DNA from: an uncultured Ellagibacter sp.
GTDB lineage: Bacteria > Actinomycetota > Coriobacteriia > Coriobacteriales > Eggerthellaceae
Assembly: GCF_934617235.1 (NCBI RefSeq)
Contig: NZ_CAKTTZ010000051.1
Coordinates: forward strand, 1-19,047
DNA length: 19,047 bases
Direction: 5' to 3'
In this document: positions 1 through 7,249 of the stretch, piece by piece
How positions within the stretch are numbered: the stretch's first letter is position 1
Layout: each line of letters starts with the position of its first letter
Program-made: the position numbers and the translations under genes
Notes under the pieces: model-generated
The model's input: the letters and a program-made list of their open reading frames with translations, nothing else
Told to the model about the DNA's origin: nothing
Databases searched by the model: none

Positions 1-612
1 GAATTCAGACGAGGCGTAGAACTCGTCGAACGCATCCTGGTTCTCGAACCACATCTCGACAACGCCCTCGACGGGGAGCTCGTCGTAGGAAACCGACTTG
101 CCGCCGACGATGCGGTCGATGACGAGGTTCTGGTTGTAGCCGCAGCAGCCGGGAGCGGTCTGCACCATGTGATCATGGACGTTCCACCACTCGTACTTGA
201 ACTGCTCGCTAGTCACGCCGTCGGCACGACCCAGGAAGGACACGCGCTGGATGAGTTCCTTGCCACGCAGATGCTCGGGAATGCGAATGACTTCGCGCTT
301 CGCCAGCACGAGGAGGTTGACGTTGGGGTCAGCGAACTTCTCAACGTCGTTAGCCCCCTCACCATTCAAGGAAGCGACACCTTCGAGCATGTCCCCGTAG
401 CTGTCGAACTGGAGCTCGGAGTAGCCATCGATGACGATCGGGCCCTGGCCCAAAGGATGACGATGCTCGTTGTCGATAACGAGATGCTGGTCATATTGGC
501 GCAGATGCTCCATCTTCGCCGCGATAGGACCATGGACGTTCAGCCAGTACTCCTGGAACTCCTCCATGCTCATATCGTCTTTCTTACGCATCAATCCGCA
601 CCTGCTGATCAT
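1..612 (-). CDS. EthD-domain protein with two tandem repeats (partial, C-terminus beyond window)
   Basis: The minus strand is open from an ATG at 612 to the window edge, giving 204 residues without a stop. AAGGAGG at 622-628 lies 9 nt upstream of this ATG. An ATG at 621 touches the ribosome binding site directly and is a less likely start. Two similar units are visible: about residues 15-47 (EEFQEYWLNVHGP, then YDQHLVID) and about 125-155 (EQFKYEWWNVHDH, then YNQNLVIDR). Each has the W-x-x-x-H element of EthD/dimeric alpha-beta barrel proteins. Family members are small cytoplasmic proteins often found beside aromatic or sterol catabolism genes, with few proven reactions. It is divergent from the AEC permease gene. 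No signal peptide is seen. Family assignment is fairly sure; function is unknown. Confidence 0.75.
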   Translation of the reverse strand, partial: MISRCGLMRKKDDMSMEEFQEYWLNVHGPIAAKMEHLRQYDQHLVIDNEHRHPLGQGPIVIDGYSELQFDSYGDMLEGVASLNGEGANDVEKFADPNVNLLVLAKREVIRIPEHLRGKELIQRVSFLGRADGVTSEQFKYEWWNVHDHMVQTAPGCCGYNQNLVIDRIVGGKSVSYDELPVEGVVEMWFENQDAFDEFYASSEF

Positions 613-778
613 AGCGATCATCCTCCTTGGTTAATCTGACACGTGAGCCTGCATTCGGACCCCTACCTCTTTGCCAGTCACCGTTTCAATCGACCGTTTA
701 TTCCGAATGCAATGCCCAAAACCCCTCGATTTGGGTTTCTTCTACACATAATGTTCATATCGATGCATTCCCTCAAGA

Positions 779-835
779 ACGCACTTCAAAGTTAGGAACG
801 CACCCCGAAGTTAGGTACGCACCCAAAGGTAAGGC
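779..835 (+). repeat. Three tandem 19-bp direct repeats
   Basis: Three adjacent 19-bp units start at 779, 798 and 817. All begin ACGCAC and continue with a degenerate AAGTTAGG-like block; units 1 and 2 share RAAGTTAGG and unit 3 is more diverged. A fourth, inverted copy lies at 876-893, immediately upstream of the -35 box of the AEC permease promoter. This arrangement suggests binding sites for a regulator of the permease. Confidence 0.7.
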
Positions 836-875
836 CCCCCTTGACAAGTGCCTTGCGTGGGCGCGCGGGGAAAAG

Positions 876-893
876 ACTTACTTTGGAGTGCGT
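876..893 (-). promoter_or_regulatory. Inverted fourth copy of the 19-bp repeat
   Basis: Read on the minus strand this is ACGCACTCCAAAGTAAGT, matching unit 1 of the upstream array at about 15 of 18-19 positions. It ends 2 bp before the -35 element at 896, a common position for an activator site. Confidence 0.5.
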
Positions 894-895
894 CA

Positions 896-924
896 TTGTC
901 ACTGGATTCGACTTTTCCTATCGT
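896..924 (+). promoter_or_regulatory. Predicted sigma70-like promoter of the AEC permease
   Basis: TTGTCA at 896-901 (5 of 6 consensus) and TATCGT at 919-924 (4 of 6) are separated by exactly 17 bp. The leader to the ATG at 1002 would be about 70 nt. Confidence 0.5.
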
Positions 925-1001
925 GGTTTCGTTGAGAAATTCGGGCGGCTGCTAGGCCGTCTCATCCTTTCTGTCGTTATTTGCATCGGAGTTTTCAGTA
1001 C

Positions 1002-1982
1002 ATGAGCAGTATTTCCGGGGCCATTTCCCAAATGATCATCTTGATCTTGATCGCATGCATGGGTTTCGTGTGCGCGAAGGTCGGCTACATCGACGCGGAT
1101 ACGCGCGGAAAGTTGACGAAAATCCTCGTCAACGTCACGCTACCGTGCATGATCGTCGTGTCGGGAAACAACCTCGATGCCTCGCAGGTCGCCGATTTGA
1201 TTCTGCTGGCGTTCCTGCTCGCCATCGCCCAGTTCGCGCTCCTTCTGCTTTGCGGCTGGCTGTGCAATGTGCTACTTCGAACGCCGCCTGACCAGCGCTC
1301 GCTCTATCTGTTCATGGCAATATGCACCAACACCGCCTTCATCGGCCTTCCTATCATCTCGTCTATGTTCGGCGGCGAAACCACCCTGTTCGCCAGCATC
1401 TTCGTCATGGTTCTCGCGTTTTTCATGTACAGTGCGGGGTTCGCGATCCTCGCCAGCAACAAGGCTGGCGAGAGCAGGGGAGGCCGCGATAACATCATCT
1501 TGAGAATCGCCGACAGCATCACAGACCTTCCCTGGAAATCGATCTGCAACCCTTCGATGGGATCCTGCCTTATTGCGATCGCACTGCTTCTTCTGGGGAT
1601 CAAGATTCCCCACGTCTTGGCCAGTGCGATGGGCACGTTAGGCGGCATCACCTCCCCCATCGCGATGATGATTGTCGGCTCCATTATCGCCGAGGCAAAC
1701 TTCAGCTCCATCGTGAAGGAAGCCCGCCTGTACCCGACGATCATCTTCCGTCAGCTCATCGTTCCCATCGCCCTGCTGTTCGCGCTGCGCTCCCTCGGTG
1801 TCAACGAGTCTTTGGTCGTCGTTTTCACCATCATGTTCGCAATGCCAATCGGCGCGCTCGCCCCATCGTTCGCTGAGCAATTCGGCCACGATTCTATGCT
1901 GGCTGCCAAGGGCACCGTGCTCTCAACAGCCGCCGCATTCGCGATTATTCCCCTGGTAGTCGCCGTAATGGCTCTGCCTTAG
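1002..1982 (+). CDS. AEC (auxin efflux carrier)-family permease
   Basis: This is a 326-residue integral membrane protein with about ten hydrophobic segments across its whole length, the usual size of bacterial AEC carriers. Typical features are the N-terminal KVGYID and KILVNVTLPCMI stretch and the C-terminal AMPIGALAPSFAEQFGHD with the closing KGTVLSTAAAF helix, as in malonate/malate-type carriers. The ATG at 1002 is preferred because GGAG at 988-991 precedes it by 10 nt; an in-frame TTG at 981 is possible but has no site. Known members move organic acids or efflux small anions. The nearby EthD gene and the downstream aromatic-acid locus make an aromatic acid or its product a possible cargo, but this is inference. 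It is convergent with the HxlR gene; only a weak 5-bp hairpin is visible between them. Confidence 0.85.
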   Translation: MSSISGAISQMIILILIACMGFVCAKVGYIDADTRGKLTKILVNVTLPCMIVVSGNNLDASQVADLILLAFLLAIAQFALLLLCGWLCNVLLRTPPDQRSLYLFMAICTNTAFIGLPIISSMFGGETTLFASIFVMVLAFFMYSAGFAILASNKAGESRGGRDNIILRIADSITDLPWKSICNPSMGSCLIAIALLLLGIKIPHVLASAMGTLGGITSPIAMMIVGSIIAEANFSSIVKEARLYPTIIFRQLIVPIALLFALRSLGVNESLVVVFTIMFAMPIGALAPSFAEQFGHDSMLAAKGTVLSTAAAFAIIPLVVAVMALP

Positions 1983-2045
1983 ACGCACGCCGAAAACGCT
2001 GGCGTCGGAATACTTTGAAGTCGGTTCGATACCTGCTCTATTTTG

Positions 2046-2567
2046 TTATTGGTCGTCGCTTGTTTCCGCCGCGTCCGGCCTGATCTTGGGCGGATTGTAG
2101 TAATCGCTGAAGCCCTTCATATACCAGAGGATGCAATCCCCGCCACCCAAGCGGTCGTCTTTTTCCTCGGGGTGGCCGAACATGACGAAGTCGTCTTTCC
2201 TCGTTCCCTTCGAACGCAAGACGACGTCATTCGAAAAGTCCCCATAGACGGAGCCCCAATCTCGCAGAAACGCAAGAACGTTTGCGAAGCTCGCTCCCTT
2301 TTCCGTCAACGCATAGTCGACGCGAAGCGGTTTCGTGTCCGTCACGATTCGCTCCACCACGCCTTCTTCTTCCAACTTGCCGAGATGTTGGATGAACATT
2401 TTATGGGAAAGGTCATACGGAATCGCTTTGCGCAGCTCGCTATACCCTGCCCGCTTGCTTGGCATGAGATCGAGGTACCAAACGATATACGGCTCCCACT
2501 TAGCCTTCAGCAGGGAAATCGTGTAACCAAGAGCGCAAGACTTGAAGTCCCCTTCTTTTTCAAGCAT
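2046..2567 (-). CDS. HxlR-family winged-helix transcriptional regulator
   Basis: A 173-residue protein. Residues about 8-110 carry the HxlR fold: CALGYTISLLKAKWEPYIVWYL near the N-terminus corresponds to the conserved Cys/GGKW helix, followed by YSELRKAIP, SHKMFIQHLGKLEEEGVVER (recognition helix) and the YALTEKG wing. The C-terminal ~60 residues exceed the compact family core and are rich in charged and aromatic residues. The ATG at 2567 is chosen over an ORF extension to 2690 because AAAGGAG lies 9 nt upstream and the family domain begins here. HxlR proteins are dimeric repressors or activators, often sensing aldehydes, quinones or redox change through Cys. A dyad just upstream could be its own operator. 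It may control the MFS exporter gene that precedes it on the same strand. Confidence 0.9.
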   Translation of the reverse strand: MLEKEGDFKSCALGYTISLLKAKWEPYIVWYLDLMPSKRAGYSELRKAIPYDLSHKMFIQHLGKLEEEGVVERIVTDTKPLRVDYALTEKGASFANVLAFLRDWGSVYGDFSNDVVLRSKGTRKDDFVMFGHPEEKDDRLGGGDCILWYMKGFSDYYNPPKIRPDAAETSDDQ

Positions 2568-2889
2568 GTTGCAGTCTCCTTTGCTCTGCGCATTTTGCAA
2601 TTCCAAATTGCATATCCGAATTGAGTATTTTAGCGCAAGACGCGTCAGTAGCAAATCGACATCGAGCAATTGTTGCCAAGGAACTGACACTTTTTATGGC
2701 AGGTCACAGGGGTATGAAGCAAGTGTTGGAAGCCGTCCAACAGGACAAAAAGGGGACACTTACAGCTTTCAGACGGAGGCGCGACAGGAAACACGTGGAC
2801 AACGTCAAGGGATTCGCGAAATGAAAACACGAACGATGCTGGACACTTGTCCATTTTTAGACGACTCTCCCAGACGCACCTTGGAGGCT
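2568..2889. other. Intergenic region between MFS exporter stop and HxlR start
   Basis: 322 bp with no gene I can support. A 42-codon basic frame at 2696-2824 lacks a ribosome binding site at useful distance. Visible elements are the HxlR dyad (2596-2612), a perfect 7-bp stem with 5-nt loop at 2724-2742, three copies of GACACTT at 2686, 2755 and 2842, and the dyad TGGACACTTGTCCA (2840-2853) followed on the plus strand by TTTTT, which resembles a plus-strand terminator with no gene before it. Confidence 0.6.
2596..2612. promoter_or_regulatory. Perfect dyad upstream of HxlR gene, likely operator
   Basis: TGCAATTCCAAATTGCA is a 7-bp inverted repeat around a 3-bp centre, 29 bp upstream of the HxlR start. 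A weak minus-strand promoter (TTGCGC, 17 bp, ATATGC) would overlap it. HxlR proteins commonly bind dyads of this size and repress their own gene, so autoregulation is likely but unproven. Confidence 0.45.
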
Positions 2890-4308
2890 TTATTTCAAAG
2901 GTGCCTTATTCTCTTTTCCCCTGCCGCCTATCGACGCAACAACCACAACAATCAAGATCGCAAATATCGCCGCCTGCAGACCGAAGCTCACATGGAATCC
3001 AAGTAAGGACAAGCCCTCTGCCGCCGCGATGTCGCCGGGAGCCCACCGCACGGTCACCACTGCCATCAAGGCGATGAGCAGATTCGAGCCCATCGACCCG
3101 ACAACTTGACGTACGGCGTTGATAATCGCGGTTGCATGCTTAGTTTCCGAATCGTCCAAGCCCGTCATGCAGTACGCCGTTGTGGGCATCACAAGAAACG
3201 CCAGGCCAATCATGCGAATGGCGTGCGCGATTGCGACCCACACGACCGAGACCGACGAATCGAACACGACGAACATGCCCGAGCCGAATGCAAGCAAGCT
3301 CAATCCCACTGACATGCAGGGCACCATCCCGAACCTGTCGTAGAAACTGCCCGCCGGCGTGTTCGCGAAGGCGTTCGCCAAAGCGCCAGGGAGCAACACG
3401 AACCCGACAGCGAGCGCCATATTCCCGCATTCGTTCTGCATGAACAGCGATGCCTGCAAAGGACCTGCTAAAACGGCAATCTGAGCCAGTCCAGCGAGGA
3501 TCACGCCGAGCGCGAACGTCTTTCGCTTGAACAACCGAAGCTTCAGCAGCGGGTTCGGAATTATAAGCTGCCGCACGATGAACAGGGCAAGACACGCCAT
3601 AGCGCCTGCGGCGGGCAGCAGGAACCCGAGCGAGGCGAGGCCTTCGCGCTCGGCAATCGAGACCGCAACCAAAAGGCACGTAAGGCCACCTGCGAACGAC
3701 GCGCAGGAGAGAGGGTCGAGCTTCACGGGGAAGTGTGTGCCGATATCGCGAATGGTGAAGAAGGCAACGACCCAGGCCACCGACGCCGCGCAGGCCAGCA
3801 TGACGAAGTTCATGCGCCATCCCAAAAGGTCTGTCACGATTCCAGAGATGGTGGGGCCGAACACCGGCGCGAATGCGATGACCATTCCCGAAAGGCCGAG
3901 GGCGTACCCGCGCCGCTCCTCTGGGTAGACGGCGACAGCGACCAATTGCACGAGGGGAATCAGGACGCCATTTCCGCAGGCCTGAAGGAAGCGCGACGCG
4001 AGAAGCACCGGGTACGATTGGGCGCAAACGGCGATCACGCAGCTTGCGATGAAAAACGCCATCGCCACCAGGAACAGATTGCGGATGCTGTATCGGGTTG
4101 TGAAGAACGCGATCATGGCGCTGACGCCGCCCAAGGCATACACGTAGCCTGTGGTGAGCAGCTGGCCGGCTATCGCGTCGATTTCGAAATCCGCCATGAC
4201 CGAGGGGAGCGCGGTCGTGAGCATGTTATACGCCAAGTTCGCCACAAAGACGCTCGCGAGCACCACGAAGAAGGTGACGCGATCGCGCCGACAAGACGAT
4301 TCTTGCAT
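2890..4308 (-). CDS. MFS transporter, DHA2 (14-TM drug:H+ antiporter-like) family
   Basis: A 472-residue polytopic membrane protein. Family marks are an N-terminal helix with ANLAYNMLTTALPSVMADF, SRFLQACGNGVLIPLV, the YPEERRGYALGLSGM loop, and motif C GPTISGIVTDLLGWRMNF typical of antiporters. The length and number of hydrophobic stretches fit the 14-helix EmrB/QacA-like group. The ATG at 4308 starts directly before the first cytoplasmic segment and has GAGGG 7 nt upstream; an in-frame upstream start at 4371 adds 21 non-hydrophobic residues and is less likely. The protein ends with a short charged tail. It probably exports a toxic or aromatic compound; the substrate cannot be read from sequence. 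It is followed on the same strand by an HxlR regulator after 322 bp. Confidence 0.88.
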   Translation of the reverse strand: MQESSCRRDRVTFFVVLASVFVANLAYNMLTTALPSVMADFEIDAIAGQLLTTGYVYALGGVSAMIAFFTTRYSIRNLFLVAMAFFIASCVIAVCAQSYPVLLASRFLQACGNGVLIPLVQLVAVAVYPEERRGYALGLSGMVIAFAPVFGPTISGIVTDLLGWRMNFVMLACAASVAWVVAFFTIRDIGTHFPVKLDPLSCASFAGGLTCLLVAVSIAEREGLASLGFLLPAAGAMACLALFIVRQLIIPNPLLKLRLFKRKTFALGVILAGLAQIAVLAGPLQASLFMQNECGNMALAVGFVLLPGALANAFANTPAGSFYDRFGMVPCMSVGLSLLAFGSGMFVVFDSSVSVVWVAIAHAIRMIGLAFLVMPTTAYCMTGLDDSETKHATAIINAVRQVVGSMGSNLLIALMAVVTVRWAPGDIAAAEGLSLLGFHVSFGLQAAIFAILIVVVVASIGGRGKENKAPLK

Positions 4309-4474
4309 GAACGAGCCCTCGCTTCCTTGAAGTCGTCCGAGCGATTGATTTCGGGAACACCCAGTTTGCATTTAACGATAGGTGCCGAAAATGCGTCGGA
4401 CAAGAACTCACCTCAAAGTAAGGGGAAGAGGGGAAGCGCAACGAGGGGCGAGGGGGATCGCGGCAATCTCCATG

Positions 4475-4492
4475 TTCGCATTATTTTGCGAA
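4475..4492. promoter_or_regulatory. HipB-type operator O1
   Basis: TTCGCATTATTTTGCGAA: 6-bp arms TTCGCA/TGCGAA around 6 AT-rich bp. It lies just upstream of the -35 box of the hipBA promoter. O1, O2 and O3 start exactly 26 bp apart. Confidence 0.75.
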
Positions 4493-4496
4493 ATCA

Positions 4497-4525
4497 TTGA
4501 CTCGCATAATTTTGCGAGTTATCAT
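4497..4525 (+). promoter_or_regulatory. hipBA promoter
   Basis: TTGACT (4497-4502) and TATCAT (4520-4525) with a 17-bp spacer form a good sigma70-like promoter. The spacer is occupied by operator O2, and O1 and O3 flank the promoter, so bound HipB would block RNA polymerase. Confidence 0.75.
4501..4518. promoter_or_regulatory. HipB-type operator O2
   Basis: CTCGCATAATTTTGCGAG, same arm pattern as O1 (TCGCA...TGCGA), overlapping the end of the -35 and filling the promoter spacer. Confidence 0.75.
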
Positions 4526-4526
4526 T

Positions 4527-4544
4527 ATCGCAAAATTATGCGAA
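4527..4544. promoter_or_regulatory. HipB-type operator O3
   Basis: ATCGCAAAATTATGCGAA, the third copy of the TCGCA-N6-TGCGA pattern. It covers the expected transcription start just after the -10 box. Confidence 0.75.
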
Positions 4545-4580
4545 CATGCGACGCTTCGCACCCAGACGGAAGGTAGCCAA

Positions 4581-4901
4581 ATGATAGACGCTCTCGAGGT
4601 AGGCTATGCGATCAAGGATCGGCGAGCAGAGCTTGGCATGACCCAGGCACAGGTTGCCGAGGCGGCCGGGGTCTCGAAGCGATGCCTATGGTCGTTGGAG
4701 CTGGGCCAAAATCCTGGAGTTCAACTGGACAAATTGACTGCCGTATTGGGAGCGCTCGGACTCGACCTGCGAATAGACAAAGGCGATGTCCCAATTTTTA
4801 ATGCCCAGACAGAAACGCCGAGCGTGAAGCCGGCCGACGCACTTCCGCATTGCGATAACACCTTCGACGCCCTGGCGATTCTTACGGGAAAGGCAAAATA
4901 A
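4581..4901 (+). CDS. HipB-like antitoxin, XRE-family HTH repressor
   Basis: A 106-residue protein. Residues about 9-63 form an XRE helix-turn-helix: AIKDRRAELGMTQAQVAEAAGVS, then a recognition helix with WSLELGQNPGVQLDKL. The remaining ~40 residues are a low-complexity tail, like the flexible antitoxin ends of HipB proteins. The start at ATG 4581 has GGAAGG 7 nt upstream; upstream in-frame codons would lie inside the promoter and operators. The stop overlaps the hipA start by one base (TAATG), so the two are translationally coupled. HipB partners neutralise the HipA kinase and repress the operon; three palindromic operators upstream fit this role. Confidence 0.88.
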   Translation: MIDALEVGYAIKDRRAELGMTQAQVAEAAGVSKRCLWSLELGQNPGVQLDKLTAVLGALGLDLRIDKGDVPIFNAQTETPSVKPADALPHCDNTFDALAILTGKAK

Positions 4902-6190
4902 TGCGCAACCAATTGGATGTAATCATTTCAGGAGAGCAGGCCGGCGTGCTCTCGCAAGAAGACTCCGGCCAGCTTTCGTTCGCCTACCTTCAGGGATACC
5001 GCGGCGTACCGCTCTCATCGGCAATGCCCTTGTCGACTCGAACCTATCGTGACAAAACCGTACGGCCATATCTCTGGGGTCTCCTCCCCGAGGATCAGTC
5101 TGCAAGAAAAGCCGTTGCTGCAAATGCAGAAGTTTCTCCGAACAACCCCTTTGCACTCTTGAGCGTCATCGGCCTGGACTGCCCCGGTGCCGTTCAATTC
5201 TGCTCGCCAGACGAGAATGCGGCGCAAGAAGAGAAGCTCGTCCCCATCGACAATGCGGATATCGCGCGAAGGCTTTCAGCTGGTCGCGAGGAAGGCTCTG
5301 GATGGCTCGCGAATAACGAGCATTGGAGCCTTGGAGGCCAACAGAGCAAATTCGCGCTCAGAAGACAAGGCGGCAAATGGTTCTCCTGCGAAGGCGCGGC
5401 AGCAACCACGCACATTCTCAAAAGCGGCGTAAGGGGCCTTTCCCATCAGGCCCTAAACGAGTATGTATGCATGCGCCTTGCCGTAGCCTGCGGAGTCAAC
5501 ACTGCCCAAGTCGAGTACCATGAGTTTGAAGGCGCGGGAGGAATCGAGCCCGCAATAGTAATCGAGCGATACGATCGTCTAACCAGCGGCAACGTCGTGA
5601 AACGGTTGCATCAGGAAGACCTCTGCCAAGCGCTTGGATGCCTGCCAGAAAACAAATACACCGACTCCGGCGGCCCTAGCTGCGCCGACGTCCTTGAGCT
5701 TTTGAAGTCGACCGGCAATGCGGCCCAAAACAACATAGCGGGTTTTCTGCAAATGCTCTTCTTCAATTACCTCATCGCCGCGACCGATGCCCATGCGAAG
5801 AATTACTCCATTATGATCGATGCAAATGGGGAACATCGACTGGCACCCATGTACGATGTCGCCTCAATCGCTCCCTACGTAAAGCCCAACACATGGAAGA
5901 CAAAGCCGCCGAAACTCGCTATGTCGATAGGCGGAGAAAACCGGGCGGGATGCGTCACGGCCAACAACCTGAGCAAACTCGTGAAGCAGTCGCGCCTTGA
6001 CGATATCGGAATCACTGTTGAAGGATGTGTCGAGTTGATGACGCTCTACGCAGACGAAATCCCCATTAAGCTGCCGGAAGTGTTCGACCACTTGGAGGAC
6101 ACCGCGTCTGCCACAGCCGCAAGAGAGCTCAGGTCGCACATGGAGGAGCCCATTGCACAACTATGCAAGAAAGCGAAAGCGCGACTGTAG
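4901..6190 (+). CDS. HipA-family Ser/Thr kinase toxin
   Basis: A 429-residue protein, the normal HipA length (E. coli HipA is 440). The N-terminal subdomain is residues about 1-105, with AMPLSTRTYRD and LWGLLPEDQSARK. The kinase region has the glycine-rich SLGGQQSKFAL (143-153), the ATP-site Lys in HILKSG (K174), the catalytic DAHAKN loop (D296, N301) and the metal-binding MYDVAS (D319). All key kinase residues are present, so the enzyme looks intact. Known HipA toxins phosphorylate glutamyl-tRNA synthetase and cause growth arrest and persistence. The target of this homologue is not known. The gene overlaps the HipB gene by one base. Its stop codon directly abuts the stop codon of the convergent LpdD-like gene, leaving no intergenic DNA. 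Confidence 0.92.
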   Translation: MRNQLDVIISGEQAGVLSQEDSGQLSFAYLQGYRGVPLSSAMPLSTRTYRDKTVRPYLWGLLPEDQSARKAVAANAEVSPNNPFALLSVIGLDCPGAVQFCSPDENAAQEEKLVPIDNADIARRLSAGREEGSGWLANNEHWSLGGQQSKFALRRQGGKWFSCEGAAATTHILKSGVRGLSHQALNEYVCMRLAVACGVNTAQVEYHEFEGAGGIEPAIVIERYDRLTSGNVVKRLHQEDLCQALGCLPENKYTDSGGPSCADVLELLKSTGNAAQNNIAGFLQMLFFNYLIAATDAHAKNYSIMIDANGEHRLAPMYDVASIAPYVKPNTWKTKPPKLAMSIGGENRAGCVTANNLSKLVKQSRLDDIGITVEGCVELMTLYADEIPIKLPEVFDHLEDTASATAARELRSHMEEPIAQLCKKAKARL

Positions 6191-6586
6191 TCACACAAGG
6201 CGATGCTGGCGAAGCCAGGTCTCGGCGCAACTTTTCGCATTATCAAGAAGTTGAGCAATATCCTCTTCATCCGCTCCGTCCATATGGATTCCGGCGGTGA
6301 CCGAAACAGGCTCATTGATGCCCTTTGCGAGAATGTCGGCGACTTTCGAGGCGGCATGAACGTCCTTGTGACCAGGAAGGCATATTTGGGAAATATCACA
6401 AGTGATACCAGCACGATTGGTTTTCGCTCTCGGAATAGCGACAGCCACTCCCCCGACGTGAGGCGAGTCACCTCCCACGAGCATAGCACACGCCCCCCTG
6501 CCGAAAGTCTCGACCACCGTGAGCTCAACCCGGAAACAGCCTTCCCCTATCGATACGCGCCTTGTGGCGCAATCCCCTTCCGTCAT
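6191..6586 (-). CDS. LpdD-like protein (prenylated-flavin chaperone-like, decarboxylase accessory)
   Basis: A 131-residue protein starting at ATG 6586, with AAAGGAC about 8 nt upstream, 15 bp after the UbiX stop. It resembles LpdD of the Lactobacillus gallate decarboxylase lpdBCD system by its pattern: a hydrophobic strand, LVGGDSPHVGGVAVAIP (36-52), GHKDVH (72-77), and SVTAGIHMDGADEEDI (95-110). The Gly-Gly-x-x-Pro-His and Gly-Ile-His motifs are the recognisable parts. Homologues are linked to UbiD-type decarboxylases and are thought to handle prenylated FMN. It is the last gene of the operon and its stop touches the hipA stop. The call rests on recalled motif similarity, not a search. Confidence 0.75.
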   Translation of the reverse strand: MTEGDCATRRVSIGEGCFRVELTVVETFGRGACAMLVGGDSPHVGGVAVAIPRAKTNRAGITCDISQICLPGHKDVHAASKVADILAKGINEPVSVTAGIHMDGADEEDIAQLLDNAKSCAETWLRQHRLV

Positions 6587-6601
6587 TTCGAGGTCCTTTC
6601 C

Positions 6602-7162
6602 CTAACGCCCATCCCACGGTTTCATTCGGTCGTACTCAATTCCAAATTGCATGAGCACTTTACCAATCACGTGGTCGATCTGGTCTTCCGCTGTCGGATA
6701 ATCACTATAGAACGTCAGCATTGGCGGAATGATCGAGCAGCCCAGTTCTGCGCAAGTGAGCATGTTCCGCAAATGAATCTTCCCTAACGGCATTTCGCGA
6801 GGAACCAACACCACTTTCCTACTCTCCTTCAAGCACACATCCGCAGCCCGCTGAAGCAGGTTTTCCGCATAACCATTCGCAATGCCTGAAAGCGACTTCA
6901 TAGAACAGGGGATGACGATCATCCCATCGGTCCTAAAAGAACCGCTTGATATGCAGGCAGACAACTCCGAGTCGTCGTATGAGTAGTCGGCAAGGTTTAT
7001 CACCTCCTCAAGAGGTTGGTTCGCCTCCTTCTCGAAGGTGAGCTTCGCACCCTTGCTCACAATGAGATGGGTTTCGACCTCGGGCATGCTTTTCAGCACC
7101 TCAAGAAGTCGCGCGCCCATCTGAACGCCTGTCGCTCCGCTGATTCCTATGATGATTTTCAC
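6602..7162 (-). CDS. UbiX-family flavin prenyltransferase
   Basis: A 186-residue protein, the typical UbiX length. It makes prenylated FMN from FMN and a C5 prenyl phosphate, the cofactor of UbiD-type decarboxylases. Motifs: GISGATG (6-12, flavin/phosphate loop), ISSGSF (71-76), IPCSMKSLSGIANG (84-97), LVPREMPL (119-126) and IIPPML (144-149). The GTG at 7162 is chosen because GGGGGT lies 5 nt upstream and the Rossmann-like strand KIIIGISGATG follows at once; an in-frame extension to 7228 adds 22 residues unlike the family. It lies between the VdcD-like gene and the LpdD-like gene, as in bsd/vdc/lpd clusters. The UbiX role is highly likely; the exact paralogue name is not assigned. Confidence 0.92.
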   Translation of the reverse strand: MKIIIGISGATGVQMGARLLEVLKSMPEVETHLIVSKGAKLTFEKEANQPLEEVINLADYSYDDSELSACISSGSFRTDGMIVIPCSMKSLSGIANGYAENLLQRAADVCLKESRKVVLVPREMPLGKIHLRNMLTCAELGCSIIPPMLTFYSDYPTAEDQIDHVIGKVLMQFGIEYDRMKPWDGR

Positions 7163-7249
7163 AATACCCCCTTTATCGGGGCCGCCGAACAGCCCTGGCC
7201 GCATAAGGCCATCACTGCCGAAGGACAAACCCAGGGATTGGCATTCGGC

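Larger units (their letters stand above)
613..1001. other. Divergent intergenic region between EthD gene and AEC permease gene
   Basis: About 390 bp without a convincing gene; the short open frames here have no ribosome binding site or recognisable family. It holds an inverted pair GCATTCGGA (651-659) and TCCGAATGC (702-710), an AAACCC/GGGTTT dyad (719-724 and 733-738), a three-unit tandem repeat, an inverted fourth copy and a promoter, the last three listed separately. Confidence 0.7.

Noticed and set aside
169..639. A 156-codon plus-strand frame at the left end
   Set aside because: Antisense to the EthD repeat protein, which has a good start site and an internal duplication.
779..835. Three short repeats considered as a CRISPR array
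   Set aside because: Units are directly adjacent with no spacers, and no cas genes are present.
2696..2824. Basic 42-residue frame between the HxlR and MFS genes
   Set aside because: No properly spaced ribosome binding site and no recognisable pattern; a hairpin and repeat motifs occupy the same DNA.
3140..4027. A 295-codon minus-strand open frame inside the MFS gene, and a 255-codon plus-strand frame at 3733-4500
   Set aside because: Arg/His-rich shadow translations of a GC-rich gene that has clear MFS motifs in another frame; no ribosome binding site or family pattern.
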